64,000 nucleotides of DNA from Melittangium boletus DSM 14713 (lineage in GTDB: Bacteria; Myxococcota; Myxococcia; Myxococcales; Myxococcaceae): the NCBI RefSeq assembly GCF_002305855.1, contig NZ_CP022163.1:2604292-2668291 (forward strand). The letters are read 5' to 3'. The first letter of the stretch is position 1. The number at the start of each line of letters is the position of its first letter. A model generated the notes under the pieces. The model had not been told where the DNA came from, ran no database searches, and saw only the letters and a list, made by a program, of their open reading frames with translations. Positions 18,160 through 27,191 of this stretch are shown in pieces. Position numbers and translations under genes: made by a program.

Positions 18160-19089
18160 CTACCAGATGACCTTGCCGGCGCCGAACCCGCCCGTCCCGT
18201 CGTTGCGAACGCACGAGCACCGCTGCTGCACGAAGTCATTCATGCGCGTGAGGGGGGCGCGAGGCGTCGGCACCGCGGGGCCGCCCATCGCCCCGTAGTG
18301 CGTCATCACGCCGCCCGTCGGGTCCACGGCGTTCCAGTCGACACCCATCATGATGCCGGAGAAGACCTCGGCGACGAACTCGTTCAGGCTATTGCCGTCA
18401 TTCGCGCCGCAGTACTGACTGATGTGCGTGCGTCCGCAGGTGCTCAGGGCGGGAATCTCGATGGATCGCGCGACCGCTCCGAGGGGGACCAGGTTGTTCA
18501 TCGCGACGTCGCCGTTCAGGAAGAACTCCCTCGCGTCATGGAGCTGGTGGAAGATGTGCCCGAACTCATGGAACGCCTGGGCGAGCTCGCACATCTGCGC
18601 CGCCGAGATGGCGGTGGCCCGTTTGTAATCCCAGGTCCTGCCTTTGTAATAGTCGTGGAGACGATCGGCCACGATGCGTGGGGGATTACCAAGACCGCCG
18701 GCCGCATGGGTGTGGTGCTGAGAGATGACGTGTTCGGTGATGCGCTTGCCCAACATCAAGACCACTGTCGGCGCCACACCGAGGCCGGTGGAATAGACCA
18801 CGCCGCGTGACACGCCGGTCGAATAGAATCCGACGTGGAACGCCTGGACGTCCGCGTTCGTGAACATGATCCCCGCGCTCTGCAGCGCCTTGATGGAGAG
18901 GCCGAGGAGGGTCTTCTTGCGTGATGCCTTCTCCGCGGTCTCGTTGGGATCCTGGTAGATGGAGCAGGTGACGCCATGGAGCGTCGTCGTCTGGGGCGTG
19001 ATCGCCCCCCAGTTCATCGCCGTCGCCCATGCGCCCGTGGCGTTTCCAACGAGGCTCAGTTGTTCATGGTGGGTGAAGGTGTAGGGCAT
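18160..19089 (-). CDS. Zincin-like metalloprotease domain protein
   Basis: A 309-residue protein with a clear HExxH zinc motif in QAFHEFGHIFHQLHD and a plausible third ligand Glu 60-70 residues later in SLNEFVAEVFSGIMMG, the gluzincin layout. No signal peptide or membrane segment is visible. The remaining sequence (FYSTGVSRGVVYSTG, VVLMLGKRITEHV) matches no family I know. It converges with the poly-Ser gene, which has a hydrolase-like domain, so the two may belong to one exported or antagonistic function, but nothing links them beyond position. Confidence 0.65.
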   Translation of the reverse strand: MPYTFTHHEQLSLVGNATGAWATAMNWGAITPQTTTLHGVTCSIYQDPNETAEKASRKKTLLGLSIKALQSAGIMFTNADVQAFHVGFYSTGVSRGVVYSTGLGVAPTVVLMLGKRITEHVISQHHTHAAGGLGNPPRIVADRLHDYYKGRTWDYKRATAISAAQMCELAQAFHEFGHIFHQLHDAREFFLNGDVAMNNLVPLGAVARSIEIPALSTCGRTHISQYCGANDGNSLNEFVAEVFSGIMMGVDWNAVDPTGGVMTHYGAMGGPAVPTPRAPLTRMNDFVQQRCSCVRNDGTGGFGAGKVIW

Positions 19090-19157
19090 GGATCGCGGGG
19101 CTCCTCCCGTTCCACGTTACAGGAGGGGTGACAAGGCTCGCAATCCGCTGTCCGGGT

Positions 19158-20699
19158 TCAGGGCTTGAGCAGGACCAGGAACCCATCCCAGAAGACCGGA
19201 TCGATCCACCCCGTGCCGAAGTCCGTCCGGTTGGAGAATTGCCCCCCCACCACGACCCCCTGGCCCGGCAGGAAGGTCAACGAGGAGATACCCGACCAGC
19301 TCAGGGGCGGGTTCTCCGTCACGAACACCCGCCCCCAGGCATGCGTCCCGTCCAGGTTGAAGCGCGTGACGAAGGGATGGTTGCCATTGAGGTCCTCCGT
19401 GGGGCCACTGCCGAAATCGATGCGCGCCGGCCCCAGACCGCCCAGGTAGACGCGCCCCGCGGGGTCCATCGCGAACCCCTCGATGAAGGCGTCCGGGAAG
19501 TCGCGCAGGAAGCGCTCGCTGCCCCCGGGCTCCGCCACCGCGAGGAAGCCGTGGTTCCCCTCGCTCCACAACTCCCGCGTCTCCCCCGCCCAGCGCATGA
19601 GCCCATTGGCGCTGCCCGCCGCCACCACCGTTCCCAGGGCGCTCACCCCCACGTGGTAGACGCTCCCACTGAGGCTCCCGTCCCCCTCCGCGTTGGCGTT
19701 GAAACCCTTGCGCCAGAGCGTCTGCCCCTGGGGGCTCCAACGCATCAGCACCGGCCCATTGCGCACCTGGGATTCCGGGCTCTCCGGCGCCAGCTTCTGG
19801 ATGAAGCGCCCCCCCAGCACCACGTGCCCCGTGGCATCCACGGCGAGGCTCATCACCTCCGTGTGGGACGACACGACTCCCGGCGCGCTCGGTGCATCCA
19901 CGACACGCACCCAGTGCAGGCTCCCGTCCTCCCCGTAGCGCGCGACGAAGGAGTCACCCTCCTCCGGCGAGGTGAGCGTCCACCCGCCGAAGTCCACCGT
20001 GCCCCGGAAGAAGCCGGTGACCAGCAGCGCCCCATCCGGAGCGACCGCGAGCGCCCGCGGAATCACGCTGTCGTAGGTCGGGCCAAGCCGCCGCGACCAC
20101 ACGTGCCGCCCCTCCGGGGACAGCCGCACCAGCACCGCTCCGCCGAGCGGACCGCCACCGAAGTCCACCTGACCGCGCACCGTCGCGCCGAAGAACATGT
20201 GGCCCTCGGGCGCGGCGGCCACCTTGAGGAAAGCCGCCGAGTGCCAGTAGCCATCCGGAGCCACCGAGAAGGTCCGTTTCCAAACGAGCCCTCCCGCGGG
20301 AGTGAGCTTTTCCAGCATCATCAACACGCGCGGAACCGGCCCGTCGTAATCCTCGCCCGCGAGCGCGGCGTAGACATGGCCTTGGGCGTCATGTCCCAGT
20401 GCCGACACGCGGCGCACGCTCCGATTGCCATCCAGTTCCGGAGGCCGGTGCAGAAACCAACGCGTCTCACCTCCCCCCTGGGAGGAGGCGCCATCCTCCA
20501 CGGGCTCCGCATTGGGAGTCTCCGGCATCGGGGATTCTGGAAGCGAAGGAGTCTCGGGTGGCCGTGGGGCCTGCACATCCGGTCCCGGCGGCTCGTCTGT
20601 TGGCGGGCGGTCCGGCTCCGTTCCCACCGGATTCCCACAGGCCAGCAGACACACCATCCATCCCACGCCCCACCACGACGCCCGCCTCGGTTGGCTCAT
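19158..20699 (-). CDS. Beta-propeller-repeat lipoprotein
   Basis: A 513-residue lipoprotein: MSQPRRASWWGVGWMVCLLAC gives a LLAC lipobox, which sets the start at 20699. A Pro/Glu-rich spacer (about 25-65) is followed by repeats of about 60 residues with the pattern VDFGGGPL, VLVRLSPEGRHVWSRRLG, VAPDGALLVTGFF. These are the SBBP/beta-propeller-type repeats common in myxobacterial surface lipoproteins. It probably sits in the outer membrane; its ligand is unknown. Upstream in-frame codons to 20960 overlap the histidine kinase and are not used. Confidence 0.8.
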   Translation of the reverse strand: MSQPRRASWWGVGWMVCLLACGNPVGTEPDRPPTDEPPGPDVQAPRPPETPSLPESPMPETPNAEPVEDGASSQGGGETRWFLHRPPELDGNRSVRRVSALGHDAQGHVYAALAGEDYDGPVPRVLMMLEKLTPAGGLVWKRTFSVAPDGYWHSAAFLKVAAAPEGHMFFGATVRGQVDFGGGPLGGAVLVRLSPEGRHVWSRRLGPTYDSVIPRALAVAPDGALLVTGFFRGTVDFGGWTLTSPEEGDSFVARYGEDGSLHWVRVVDAPSAPGVVSSHTEVMSLAVDATGHVVLGGRFIQKLAPESPESQVRNGPVLMRWSPQGQTLWRKGFNANAEGDGSLSGSVYHVGVSALGTVVAAGSANGLMRWAGETRELWSEGNHGFLAVAEPGGSERFLRDFPDAFIEGFAMDPAGRVYLGGLGPARIDFGSGPTEDLNGNHPFVTRFNLDGTHAWGRVFVTENPPLSWSGISSLTFLPGQGVVVGGQFSNRTDFGTGWIDPVFWDGFLVLLKP

Positions 20700-20832
20700 G
20701 GACACGCTCCCCGAGCGGGAAGGTCGCCACGACTCCCCGGCCTGACAAGAGGACGGACCCAAGCCCCCCCTCCACGCGGGTCGGAACAGGTTAAGCGTTC
20801 CCGCGACACAGGGCGTTGCCCCGGGCCCGCCG

Positions 20833-22974
20833 TCATAAGAGAGGGTCAGACGTTCGTCCCGCCGACGCGGGTGACCCATCACCAGACGCCGTGCCCGTGG
20901 GCCCGGATACCGGCAGCTCGACGATGAAGCGTGCCCCCTCGCCCACGGCGCTGCGCACATGGATGCGGCCCGTATGCGCCTCGACGATATGCTTGGCGAT
21001 GTGCAGGCCCAGTCCCAGGCCGCTCACCTCGCTCGGAGTGACGAGCCGCTCGAAGCGCTCGAAGATTCGGTGCTGGTCCTTCGCGGCAATGCCCGGCCCT
21101 CGGTCCTCCACCTCGAGCAAGGCATGATCGCCCTGTCCCCGGGTGCTCACCTTGAGGGGCGCCCGGGGCGCGTATTTGAGGACGTTGGTCAGCAGGTTGG
21201 CGAGCACCTGCTCCAGCCGATCCCGGTCCCAGTGCCCCACCAGACCCGGCGTGAGCTGCAACTCCAGCGTGTGGCCCGCCTCGCTGAGCTGCTGCTCGAA
21301 GCGCTCCACCACGTCGCGCGTGAGCTCACTCAAGTCCACCGATTCCAGTTGCAGTTGCAGTCGGCCCGTGGCGATGCGCGAGATGTCCAGCATGTCGTCC
21401 ACGAGCCGGCTGAGCCGGTCGATGGAGCGCTCCGTCTGCTCCACCAGCCGGGTGACACGCTCGGGCGCGAAAGCCGCCGGATCCTTCGCGAGGATGCGCT
21501 TGCGCATGTGCTGCGCGATCAGCTTCATGGTCGTGATGGGCGTGCGCAGCTCGTGTGAGGCGATGGACAGGAAGGTGTCTCGCGACGTGACGGCCTCCTG
21601 GGCCCGCTGGAAGAGCCGGGCGTTGTCCATCGCCACGGCGACCTGCGCCGCGAGCCCCGCCACCAGCCGCTCCTCGCGCGCGGTGAAGACGCCCGGCGTG
21701 GGGTGGCCGAAGAACAGCCCGCCAATCACCTCGCCCGAGCGTGAGGTCACCGGCACCGCGAGGTAGCTGCGCACCGGGAGGTGGCCCTCGGGCATTCCGT
21801 GGTGGGGCAGGTTGTGGCCGTAGCGCGGGTCTTTCGTGATGTCGTCGCTGCGGACGATGCCGTCACCCTTGAAGGTGGGCTCGAAGACGCGGGTCGAGCG
21901 CGGCATGGGGAACTTCGCGAAGGACTCACGCGGCACGCCACTGAGCGTGTAGAGCATGTACGACTGCCCCTGCTCGTTCAGCACATTGTAGAAGAAAGCG
22001 CCGAACGAGGCCCGGGTCAGCTGGGTCGCGGCGTCCGTCACGCCCTGCACCAGCCTCTCCAGCTTCAGCTCGGCGCCCAGCGTCTGGCCCGCGTGGTTGA
22101 TGATCTCCAGGGTCTGCAGCGATTCGTTCTTCTCGATGAGCGTCTGGCGCAAGGACTCCTCGAGTTCGCGCTCGGCCGTGATGTCCCGCGTGACACCTTC
22201 GAAGCGCTGCGGCTGTCCCTTCGCGTCGTAGAAGACGCGGCCGGTGGTGTGCAACCAGCGAACTGGCGCGCCCTCGGAGGGAGATACCCGGAAGCGAAGG
22301 TCGTAGGACGCCTGCTCCTCGATCGCGCGCCGCGCCGCGCTCCACACCCGCGCCCGGTCCTCCGGATGGATGCGCTCGTGGAGCATGTCGTGGGTCACCT
22401 CGCCGTCCATGGGCAGGCCGTAATGCTCGCGGTACGTGGTGTTGCAGGTGAAGGCGCCGTGCGGCAGGTCGCGATACCAGAGGCCAAGGCCCGCCGCGGC
22501 GACCACCTGCTCGAAGCGACTCTTCTGGGTCTTCTGCTCGTCGATGAGGGTCAGCGTTCCCGCCATTCGCGAGGGCTCACCCGTATTCGCGTCGTCGTAG
22601 GCGCGGCCGACCGCCTGCACCCAGTGGATGCCGCCGTCGGGCCACACCACCCGGTACTCGAGCTGGAAGGAGGAGTGTGCGCGCACGCTCGCCTCCACAT
22701 GCTCCACGAGGCGCGCCCGGTCCTCCGGATGCACGAGTTGGAGGAAATCGTGGCGGAAGCTTCCCTGAAAGCCGTCGGGCCCCAGAGCGAAAATCCGCTT
22801 GCAGCGCTCGTCCAGGAACAGCGTGTCCGAGGAGATTTCCCACGCCCACGTTCCCAGGCTCGCGGCCTCCAGCGCGAGCGACAGCCGCTGCTCGCTCTCC
22901 TCGAGGCGCCGAAGTGTGAGCCTGAGTTCGTCGTCGGTGGGCGGGGGCACATCATGGGGAAGGCGATCGGCCAT
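20833..22974 (-). CDS. PAS-PAS-GAF hybrid-input sensor histidine kinase
   Basis: A 713-residue cytosolic kinase with no membrane helices. Order: short coiled coil (LRRLEESEQRLSLAL), PAS/PAC 1 (about 30-150, ending GTLTLIDEQ), PAS/PAC 2 (about 155-275, ending GVTRDITAEREL), GAF (about 295-460), HisKA with SIASHELRTPITTMK (phospho-acceptor His), and HATPase with the N-box NLLTNVLKYAP, DRGPGI and GLGLGLHIAK. It has no fused receiver and no response-regulator gene next door, so its partner is elsewhere. It probably senses a small molecule, redox state or light through PAS/GAF. Confidence 0.92.
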   Translation of the reverse strand: MADRLPHDVPPPTDDELRLTLRRLEESEQRLSLALEAASLGTWAWEISSDTLFLDERCKRIFALGPDGFQGSFRHDFLQLVHPEDRARLVEHVEASVRAHSSFQLEYRVVWPDGGIHWVQAVGRAYDDANTGEPSRMAGTLTLIDEQKTQKSRFEQVVAAAGLGLWYRDLPHGAFTCNTTYREHYGLPMDGEVTHDMLHERIHPEDRARVWSAARRAIEEQASYDLRFRVSPSEGAPVRWLHTTGRVFYDAKGQPQRFEGVTRDITAERELEESLRQTLIEKNESLQTLEIINHAGQTLGAELKLERLVQGVTDAATQLTRASFGAFFYNVLNEQGQSYMLYTLSGVPRESFAKFPMPRSTRVFEPTFKGDGIVRSDDITKDPRYGHNLPHHGMPEGHLPVRSYLAVPVTSRSGEVIGGLFFGHPTPGVFTAREERLVAGLAAQVAVAMDNARLFQRAQEAVTSRDTFLSIASHELRTPITTMKLIAQHMRKRILAKDPAAFAPERVTRLVEQTERSIDRLSRLVDDMLDISRIATGRLQLQLESVDLSELTRDVVERFEQQLSEAGHTLELQLTPGLVGHWDRDRLEQVLANLLTNVLKYAPRAPLKVSTRGQGDHALLEVEDRGPGIAAKDQHRIFERFERLVTPSEVSGLGLGLHIAKHIVEAHTGRIHVRSAVGEGARFIVELPVSGPTGTASGDGSPASAGRTSDPLL

Positions 22975-23016
22975 GAGAGCGAGATGACCGACCCCAGAAC
23001 CCCCGTCAACCCTCAG

Positions 23017-23901
23017 TTACCCGGACAGGCCGCGAACGACTTCCAGGAAGATCCGCACGGCGGGCGCCTGATCGTCTCGGCGGTACGCGACCGACAGCTC
23101 CATCCGCCGGGCCACGCCGGTGAGCGGGCGATAAGCGACTTCTCCGCCGATGTGGAGCGACACGAGGGAGGCGGGAACCAGGGCGATGCCGAGGCCCGCC
23201 GCCACCAGGCTGATGACCGCCGGGATGTTGGAGACGCGATAGCGAACACGTGGGACCGTGTCCCCAATGCTCTGCAGGGCGGGCAACCCCTGCTCGTCCT
23301 TGGAGCCCGTGTAGTCGACGAAGGACTCCTCTTTCAGCAACTGCACGGGGACGCTGTCGCGTGCGGCCAGGGGGTGCTCGGGGGGGAGGGCGACCATCAA
23401 GGGCCAGGTCTCCACCCGCACCGTGGCCAGTTCCGGCGGGATGGGCAGGGAGGGCGCCGTGAGGAATCCCACCTGGAGGCGGCGTTCGAGCAGGGCCTCG
23501 AGCTGGTCGAACGGGTGCAACTCCTGGAGCAGCAGCTCGACATCCGGCGCCCGCTTGCGGAAGCCCTTGAGCGTCCGGGCCAGCACGCCCGAGTAGGCGG
23601 CATTGACGGAGTAGCCAAGCCCGATGCGCCCCAGTTCCCCCTGACCCGCGCGCCGCGCGACCCGGGCCGCCCGCTCCGCCTGCTCCAGCGTCCGGCGCGC
23701 CTCCTCGAGGAAGAGCCGGCCCGCCTCGGTGAGCGCGACATGGCGCCGGGTTCGCTCCAACAGCCGGGTCCCCAGCTCCTCCTCCAGCGACTTGATCTGC
23801 ATGCTCAGCGCGGGCTGAACGATCCGCAGCCGCTCGGCGGCGCGCGCGAAGTGCAGCTCTTCGGCCACGGCGACGAAGTAGCGAAGGTGGCGCAGCTCCA
23901 T
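23017..23901 (-). CDS. LysR-family transcriptional regulator (likely controls the bicupin gene)
   Basis: A 294-residue LysR protein, MELRHLRYFVAVAEELHFARAAERL at the helix-turn-helix, then the usual effector domain, similar to regulators of aromatic catabolism (BenM/CatM-like N-terminus). It is divergent from the bicupin dioxygenase gene with 117 bp between starts, and an inverted repeat of LysR-box type lies in that gap. Autoregulation and effector-dependent activation of the bicupin gene are the simplest reading. Confidence 0.92.
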   Translation of the reverse strand: MELRHLRYFVAVAEELHFARAAERLRIVQPALSMQIKSLEEELGTRLLERTRRHVALTEAGRLFLEEARRTLEQAERAARVARRAGQGELGRIGLGYSVNAAYSGVLARTLKGFRKRAPDVELLLQELHPFDQLEALLERRLQVGFLTAPSLPIPPELATVRVETWPLMVALPPEHPLAARDSVPVQLLKEESFVDYTGSKDEQGLPALQSIGDTVPRVRYRVSNIPAVISLVAAGLGIALVPASLVSLHIGGEVAYRPLTGVARRMELSVAYRRDDQAPAVRIFLEVVRGLSG

Positions 23902-23915
23902 TCATCACTCCCGAT

Positions 23916-23937
23916 GATTAAAAGTGGCACTCTAATC
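23916..23937. promoter_or_regulatory. Candidate LysR-box inverted repeat
   Basis: GATTA (23916-23920) and TAATC (23933-23937) form a dyad around 12 bases within the 117-bp gap between divergent lysR and bicupin genes. The spacing and A/T-rich half-sites resemble LysR T-N11-A operators; the region is clearly less GC-rich than its surroundings. Confidence 0.6.
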
Positions 23938-24018
23938 GATTGGACTTCTCAATTCATCCCCCCCATCTTCATCGCACCCTGGGGAGTCCTCCCCCGGAAA
24001 CACGCAGGCGGAATCCAC

Positions 24019-25170
24019 ATGAGACAGGCATTGAGCAGGAGGCTGGCGCGTGGCGCGGTGGCACTCGGGTTATGCGCCCTGGGTTTGGGCCCGAGCGCCC
24101 GAGCGGCGGAGACGTCCAGGCAAGACACTGGCCTCGATATCCAGAAGGTCGTGCCCGAGGGAAAACTGCCAGGCCAGGTCGTGCCGTACTTCATCCGCAA
24201 TGGGGAAGGTGAGCGCTATCTGGTGGGCGGGCTGGTCGCGAGCCTCATCGCGCGGGGAGCGGACACGGGAGAGCTGTTCGAGGCCGCCGTCCTCACGGGA
24301 GGCCGGGACGCGAATCTGCCGCTGCACACCCATGCGCGAACGCACGAGGCGATCTTCGTGCTCGACGGCGAGGTCGAGCTCTGGCTTGGACAGAATCACT
24401 ACCAGATGATTCGTGGCGATTACGCGAGCATTCCGGAGGGAACCCCGCATGCCTTCACGATGCGTGGCCACCGCACTCAACTCATCTCCTGGAGCACGGG
24501 AGGCGAGATGGCGCCGCTCTATCAGACGCTCGGCCAACCCTACGCGGGCTATGTGCAGCCCCCGGAGGCCAGGCCCGCGATCGCCAAGGAGCTCTTGAAG
24601 CAGGCGGAGGCCCGGGCCGACGTCCATTTCGAGACCAAGACGCCAGGCAAGCGCGCTCCCCAACGCGTGCGCAACGGCGAGGTTCCCGACAAGAAGGTCC
24701 CCTACGTTCTCGCCTCCGGGGAGGGCCAGCGGCTGGTGGCGGGAGAGCAGCTCTTCTCGTTCCTGGGAGATCAACAGACGAGCGGCGGCAAGTTCCTCGT
24801 CGTCATGAACGAGGGCCCCGCTGGAGACATGATCCCCACGCACTACCATGAGAAGCACACCGAGACGTTCTTCTGTCTGGATGGCTCCATGACGATGCGG
24901 GTCAATCACGAGACCTTGACGATGGCTCCGGGCGACTTCGTCCACGCCCCCGCCCGCACCCTCCACGCCTACCAGCTCAACAGCCACTACACGCGCATGA
25001 TTGGCTTTCTGACCCCGGGGCTCTTCGAGTCCTTCTTCCGGACGCTCGGAGACCCCTACGCGGGCCACGTGTACCCACAAACGCCACCGCCCTTCCGCTT
25101 CGACCGGGTACTCTCGAAGCTGAACGAGCTGGACTTGAAGCTCGTCCAGCCGCCCGCGCCCGCGAAGTGA
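24019..25170 (+). CDS. Exported bicupin dioxygenase (quercetin 2,3-dioxygenase type)
   Basis: A 383-residue protein with an N-terminal signal peptide (RRLARGAVALGLCALGLGPSARAAE). Two cupin domains follow. The first has metal-binding HTHARTHEAIFVLDGEVELW with a distal His in PEGTPHAFT; the second has PTHYHEKHTETFFCLDGSMT and a distal His in HAPARTLHAYQ. Each shows the HxH-E-H ligand set. The layout PYFIRNGEGERYLVGG and PYVLASGEGQRLVAGEQ at the start of each half is typical of YxaG-type quercetinases, which cleave the flavonol ring and release CO. The actual substrate is unproven. It is divergent from a LysR gene. Confidence 0.82.
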   Translation: MRQALSRRLARGAVALGLCALGLGPSARAAETSRQDTGLDIQKVVPEGKLPGQVVPYFIRNGEGERYLVGGLVASLIARGADTGELFEAAVLTGGRDANLPLHTHARTHEAIFVLDGEVELWLGQNHYQMIRGDYASIPEGTPHAFTMRGHRTQLISWSTGGEMAPLYQTLGQPYAGYVQPPEARPAIAKELLKQAEARADVHFETKTPGKRAPQRVRNGEVPDKKVPYVLASGEGQRLVAGEQLFSFLGDQQTSGGKFLVVMNEGPAGDMIPTHYHEKHTETFFCLDGSMTMRVNHETLTMAPGDFVHAPARTLHAYQLNSHYTRMIGFLTPGLFESFFRTLGDPYAGHVYPQTPPPFRFDRVLSKLNELDLKLVQPPAPAK

Positions 25171-25190
25171 TCCGGTGTCACCGTCTGGGC

Positions 25191-26471
25191 TCAGCGCCGG
25201 GGCTGGCGCCGCGTGGCGATGCCCTTGGCCAACTGCACCTGTTGCTTCCAATGGCCATACAGCCGCCCCTGTGAAGCCAACCGGTCCAGTTCCCTCCGGG
25301 TTTCGTCATCCACCGAGCCCGGCGGCGCATCCCGATAGGGCGTTCCGGGCAGCGGCATGAACGTGTGCCCGTGCACCTTCGCCCCGAGGTCCGCCAGACG
25401 CCTCATCAACGCCAGGGTCGCCTGGACGTCCTCGGGGCTCTCGTCCGGCAGGCCGAGGATGAAGTCCACGTTGGGAACGAAGCCCCACTCCACCGCGAGG
25501 CTCGCCGCCCGCACCACCGTCTCCACGTCGTGGCCCCGGTGCGTCTGCTGGAGGATGCGCTCGCTGCCGGACTGGCCTCCGATGATGAGGTTGTCGTTGT
25601 CCACGTAGCGCTTGAGCAGCGCCAGCGCCTCGGGCGTCACGTGCTCGGGCCGAACCTCCGAGGGGAATGTCCCGTAGAACACCCGGCCCTCGGGTCCGGC
25701 CGTCTCCCTCACCGCGGCGAGCATCCGCTCCAGTGCCTCCAGGTTCATCGTCTCATCCTGGGTGCCATAGGACATGGACGTGGGCGTGATGAAGCGCACG
25801 TCCCGCTTGCCCGCCTCGCGCATCACCCGCACCCAGTGCGTGATGTTCTCCACGCTCCGGTGCCGGAAGCGCGCCTTGTTCAAGAAGGGCGTCTGGCAGA
25901 AGCGGCATGCGTAGATGCAGCCCCGGGTGATCTCGATCGCTCCGAACTTCGCGTTCTTCGCCGCGAAGGGCGGGTACTTGTCCAACATCACGCCCTCGCC
26001 CCGGCCCTGGGACACCATGCGCCCGTCCACCAGCCGCGACCAGCCCCGCGTCGTCCGAGGCTCCTCGCCCCGCGTCATCCGGCCAAGCAGATCCAACAAG
26101 ACGGCCTCGCCCTCGCCCACCGCCACCAGGTCGAAGCCCGCACGGAGCGTCTGCTCCGTCTCCGCCGTGGCGTGCACCCCGCCCGCGAGGCACAACACCT
26201 CGCGGCCCTCCAGCCGCTCGCGCAACCACGCCAGTTCCTCGGCCGCCGCGGGGAAGCTCGCCGAGTAGAACGACCAGGCCACCGCCACCTGGTAGCCCGC
26301 GTCGAGGCACTCGCGCACCGAGGCCAGCAGGGACTCACGGTCCCGGGGAAAGCGCAGGGCCACGTGCTGGCCCACCTCGTCCGACTCCACCGCTCCGGCG
26401 AGGACGGTGAGCGCGTATTTGCCCGGGTACTGGTAGCTGAGGACGAGCGCGACCTTGTTCGAGGAAGCCAT
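25191..26471 (-). CDS. B12-binding domain radical SAM protein
   Basis: A 426-residue cytosolic enzyme. The N-terminal 150 residues form a cobalamin-binding-type Rossmann domain (VALVLSYQYPGKYALTVL; LAGGVHATAETEQTL; VAVGEGEAVLLDLL). The radical SAM core has the cluster motif CIYACRFC (CxxxCxxC) preceded by IEITRG, plus GGQSGSERIL and PNVDFILGLPDESPEDV. It belongs to the group sometimes annotated as the MJ_1487-type B12-binding/radical SAM family, whose reactions are mostly unknown. The start at 26471 (MASSNKVALVLS) gives the normal family N-terminus. It is convergent with the bicupin gene. Confidence 0.88.
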   Translation of the reverse strand: MASSNKVALVLSYQYPGKYALTVLAGAVESDEVGQHVALRFPRDRESLLASVRECLDAGYQVAVAWSFYSASFPAAAEELAWLRERLEGREVLCLAGGVHATAETEQTLRAGFDLVAVGEGEAVLLDLLGRMTRGEEPRTTRGWSRLVDGRMVSQGRGEGVMLDKYPPFAAKNAKFGAIEITRGCIYACRFCQTPFLNKARFRHRSVENITHWVRVMREAGKRDVRFITPTSMSYGTQDETMNLEALERMLAAVRETAGPEGRVFYGTFPSEVRPEHVTPEALALLKRYVDNDNLIIGGQSGSERILQQTHRGHDVETVVRAASLAVEWGFVPNVDFILGLPDESPEDVQATLALMRRLADLGAKVHGHTFMPLPGTPYRDAPPGSVDDETRRELDRLASQGRLYGHWKQQVQLAKGIATRRQPRR

Positions 26472-26585
26472 CACCTGAAAGGCTAACACGTTCGCGGGAT
26501 GCGCCCGAGCACGGCCACGGTGGCACACCGCTCCCCTCCGCGCCATACCCCAAGAGGAGTACAGATCTTCCGAGGACGGGACGCC

Positions 26586-26591
26586 TAGGGT
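26586..26591 (+). promoter_or_regulatory. Candidate -10 element (TAGGGT) of collagen-like gene 1
   Basis: TAGGGT ends 29 bases before ATG 26621. The same hexamer lies at the same distance before the paralogous gene (27157-27162), and both are followed by TCGGGAG near the ribosome site. Conservation of spacing supports a real promoter. Confidence 0.5.
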
Positions 26592-26620
26592 GCGCGCGCC
26601 TCAACCCCTCGGGAGTTCCC

Positions 26621-27076
26621 ATGCGTCTCACGCCCCTCGTCCTGATGTCCCTCCTCGCCACCGCTTGCGGCCCGGGTGAAACCGGCCCCGCGGGCCCCGC
26701 CGGACCCCAAGGCCCTCAGGGCGAAACGGGCGCCACGCTGAACAAGACCTACGTGTGCACCGGAACGGCCAACAACGGCACGGCGAATGTCGCCCTCATC
26801 CATACCGTTTACACCTTCTCGGACGGAAGCGTGACTGCGACCTGCAACGTCGCGGATGGAGCCCTCTGGGTGACGGGCATCAACATGTGGCGAGGTGGCC
26901 AGCCCGAGGCGGCCGGGGCCCAGTGCATCCTCGCGGCGGACATCGATAGCACCAAGAACGGCGGGATCTGGACGATGGAGACCAACACCCAGCGCACGTC
27001 CAGTTCAGCCACCTACCGCAACACGGGAAGCCCTCTGGACGGCCGCGTCTTCGCCCTGACCTGCACCGCCAGCTGA
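26621..27076 (+). CDS. Collagen-like lipoprotein, paralog 1
   Basis: A 151-residue lipoprotein: MRLTPLVLMSLLATAC provides the lipobox (Cys16). A short collagen-like Gly-X-Y run follows (GPAGPAGPQGPQGETG, about 21-37), then a globular domain with four cysteines (YVCTGT, TATCNV, AQCILA, LTCTAS), probably two disulfides. It is followed 115 bp later by a paralog with the same domain plan. Likely an outer-membrane or surface protein of unknown role. Confidence 0.8.
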   Translation: MRLTPLVLMSLLATACGPGETGPAGPAGPQGPQGETGATLNKTYVCTGTANNGTANVALIHTVYTFSDGSVTATCNVADGALWVTGINMWRGGQPEAAGAQCILAADIDSTKNGGIWTMETNTQRTSSSATYRNTGSPLDGRVFALTCTAS

Positions 27077-27156
27077 CGAGCTCGCGCGCGTAGGCCAGAA
27101 GAGCCCAGCCCGCGCCATCCCCCTTTGGAGGAATCGAGCAACGGAAACGAAGTGTC

Positions 27157-27162
27157 TAGGGT
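27157..27162 (+). promoter_or_regulatory. Candidate -10 element (TAGGGT) of collagen-like gene 2
   Basis: TAGGGT at the same distance from ATG 27192 as in the upstream paralog, so each gene of the pair appears to carry its own promoter. Confidence 0.5.
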
Positions 27163-27191
27163 GTTTCCCGTCCAGCCCTTCGGGAGCAGCC

